Below are positions 37,931-38,105 of a stretch of 38,105 nt of DNA, piece by piece (position 1 is the stretch's first letter; every line of letters starts with the position of its first letter). The DNA lies in contig NZ_NIQA01000011.1 of the NCBI RefSeq assembly GCF_002236805.1, positions 1 through 38,105 of the forward strand. Direction: 5' to 3'. A program made the position numbers and the translations under genes. Source of the DNA: Pusillimonas sp. T2 (GTDB lineage: Bacteria; Pseudomonadota; Gammaproteobacteria; Burkholderiales; Burkholderiaceae_B). The notes under the pieces are model-generated. The model saw only the letters and a program-made list of their open reading frames with translations. It did no database searches and was not told where the DNA came from.

Positions 37931-38105
37931 ACAATATCGTTCATCCCTGCGATGAATCGCTCTGGGATGCGCGCCAGAAGGGACGCCGATCGTTATCATC
38001 AAGGTATCACCCTTGTGATCGACTAGATCCATTGGCCTCCCATCGGCGGCATAAGCCGTAAGCTACAGGTTCGCTCCAAAGAACCTAAGGAACCTCTGAA
38101 CAAGT

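Noticed and set aside
38070-38105. GGAACCTCTGAACAAGT at the right edge, resembling a terminal inverted repeat of an IS5-like element
   Set aside because: The sequence ends here, so neither a partner repeat nor a transposase can be seen.
1-38105. CRISPR arrays, tRNA and rRNA genes
   Set aside because: No regularly spaced direct repeats, cloverleaf-like segments or rRNA-like sequence were noticed on either strand by eye.

Overview
This 38.1-kb window is accessory DNA: a block of a large plasmid, integrative element or prophage-derived island, probably from a proteobacterium. The small, tightly packed, coupled genes and the co-occurrence of RdgC, SSB, Ead/Ea22-like, Gp37/Gp68-like, AbiE, HipBA and IS200/IS605 genes recall islands and plasmids of Burkholderiales and Pseudomonas. 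That taxonomic guess is inference; no rRNA, tRNA or chromosomal housekeeping gene is present to anchor it. No integrase, relaxase, replication initiator or CRISPR array was seen.

Layout. (1) 1-208: the 3' end of a plus-strand gene, then a hairpin. (2) 330-20520: almost entirely minus strand, forming one or more long operons. From upstream (right) to downstream (left) it holds: small island proteins and an AAA+ ATPase (20.5-18.3 kb); an AbiEii/AbiEi pair with a 10-bp inverted-repeat operator (18.2-16.6 kb); a gene split by an IS605-type element with tnpA and tnpB (16.6-14.2 kb); small hypotheticals (14.1-12.5 kb); an ADP-ribosyltransferase-like gene, a membrane-anchored Mrr-type nuclease and a short ART-like gene (12.5-10.35 kb); a decaying stretch with two frameshifts and one amber codon (10.3-8.9 kb); an XRE regulator, a nucleotidyltransferase-fold protein and an ART-PolyVal protein (8.5-4.8 kb); a chain of seven overlapping phage-type genes (4.57-0.96 kb); and an HD hydrolase. 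(3) 20749-23155: plus strand, a HEPN-like gene and hipBA. (4) 31770-23330: a second minus-strand operon with a DUF5710 protein, a membrane protein, a broken HigA-like antitoxin, a DUF4942/methyltransferase protein, SSB, RdgC, three hypotheticals, a small membrane protein, an Ead/Ea22-like protein, a zinc ribbon protein and a gene split by a 163-bp non-autonomous element. (5) 32084-37930: a plus-strand set, divergent from (4), with a beta-helix repeat protein, a PD-(D/E)XK-like protein, a FlhD-like regulator and a three-gene module (membrane/coiled-coil protein, unrecognised 508-aa protein, XRE regulator).

The clearest discovery is a matched pair of IS200/IS605-type insertions. Removing the 1813-bp element (14548-16360) or the 163-bp element (23653-23815) restores an intact, sensible reading frame in each host gene. 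Both elements follow a TGAT motif, have a left-end hairpin 33 nt from the left boundary with compensatory base changes, and have a right-end hairpin 9 nt from the right boundary. The small one therefore looks like a MITE mobilisable by the Y1 transposase of the large one. The best candidate for an undescribed functional system is the three-gene module at 35722-37930.

All family names come from motif recognition by eye; no database search was run.
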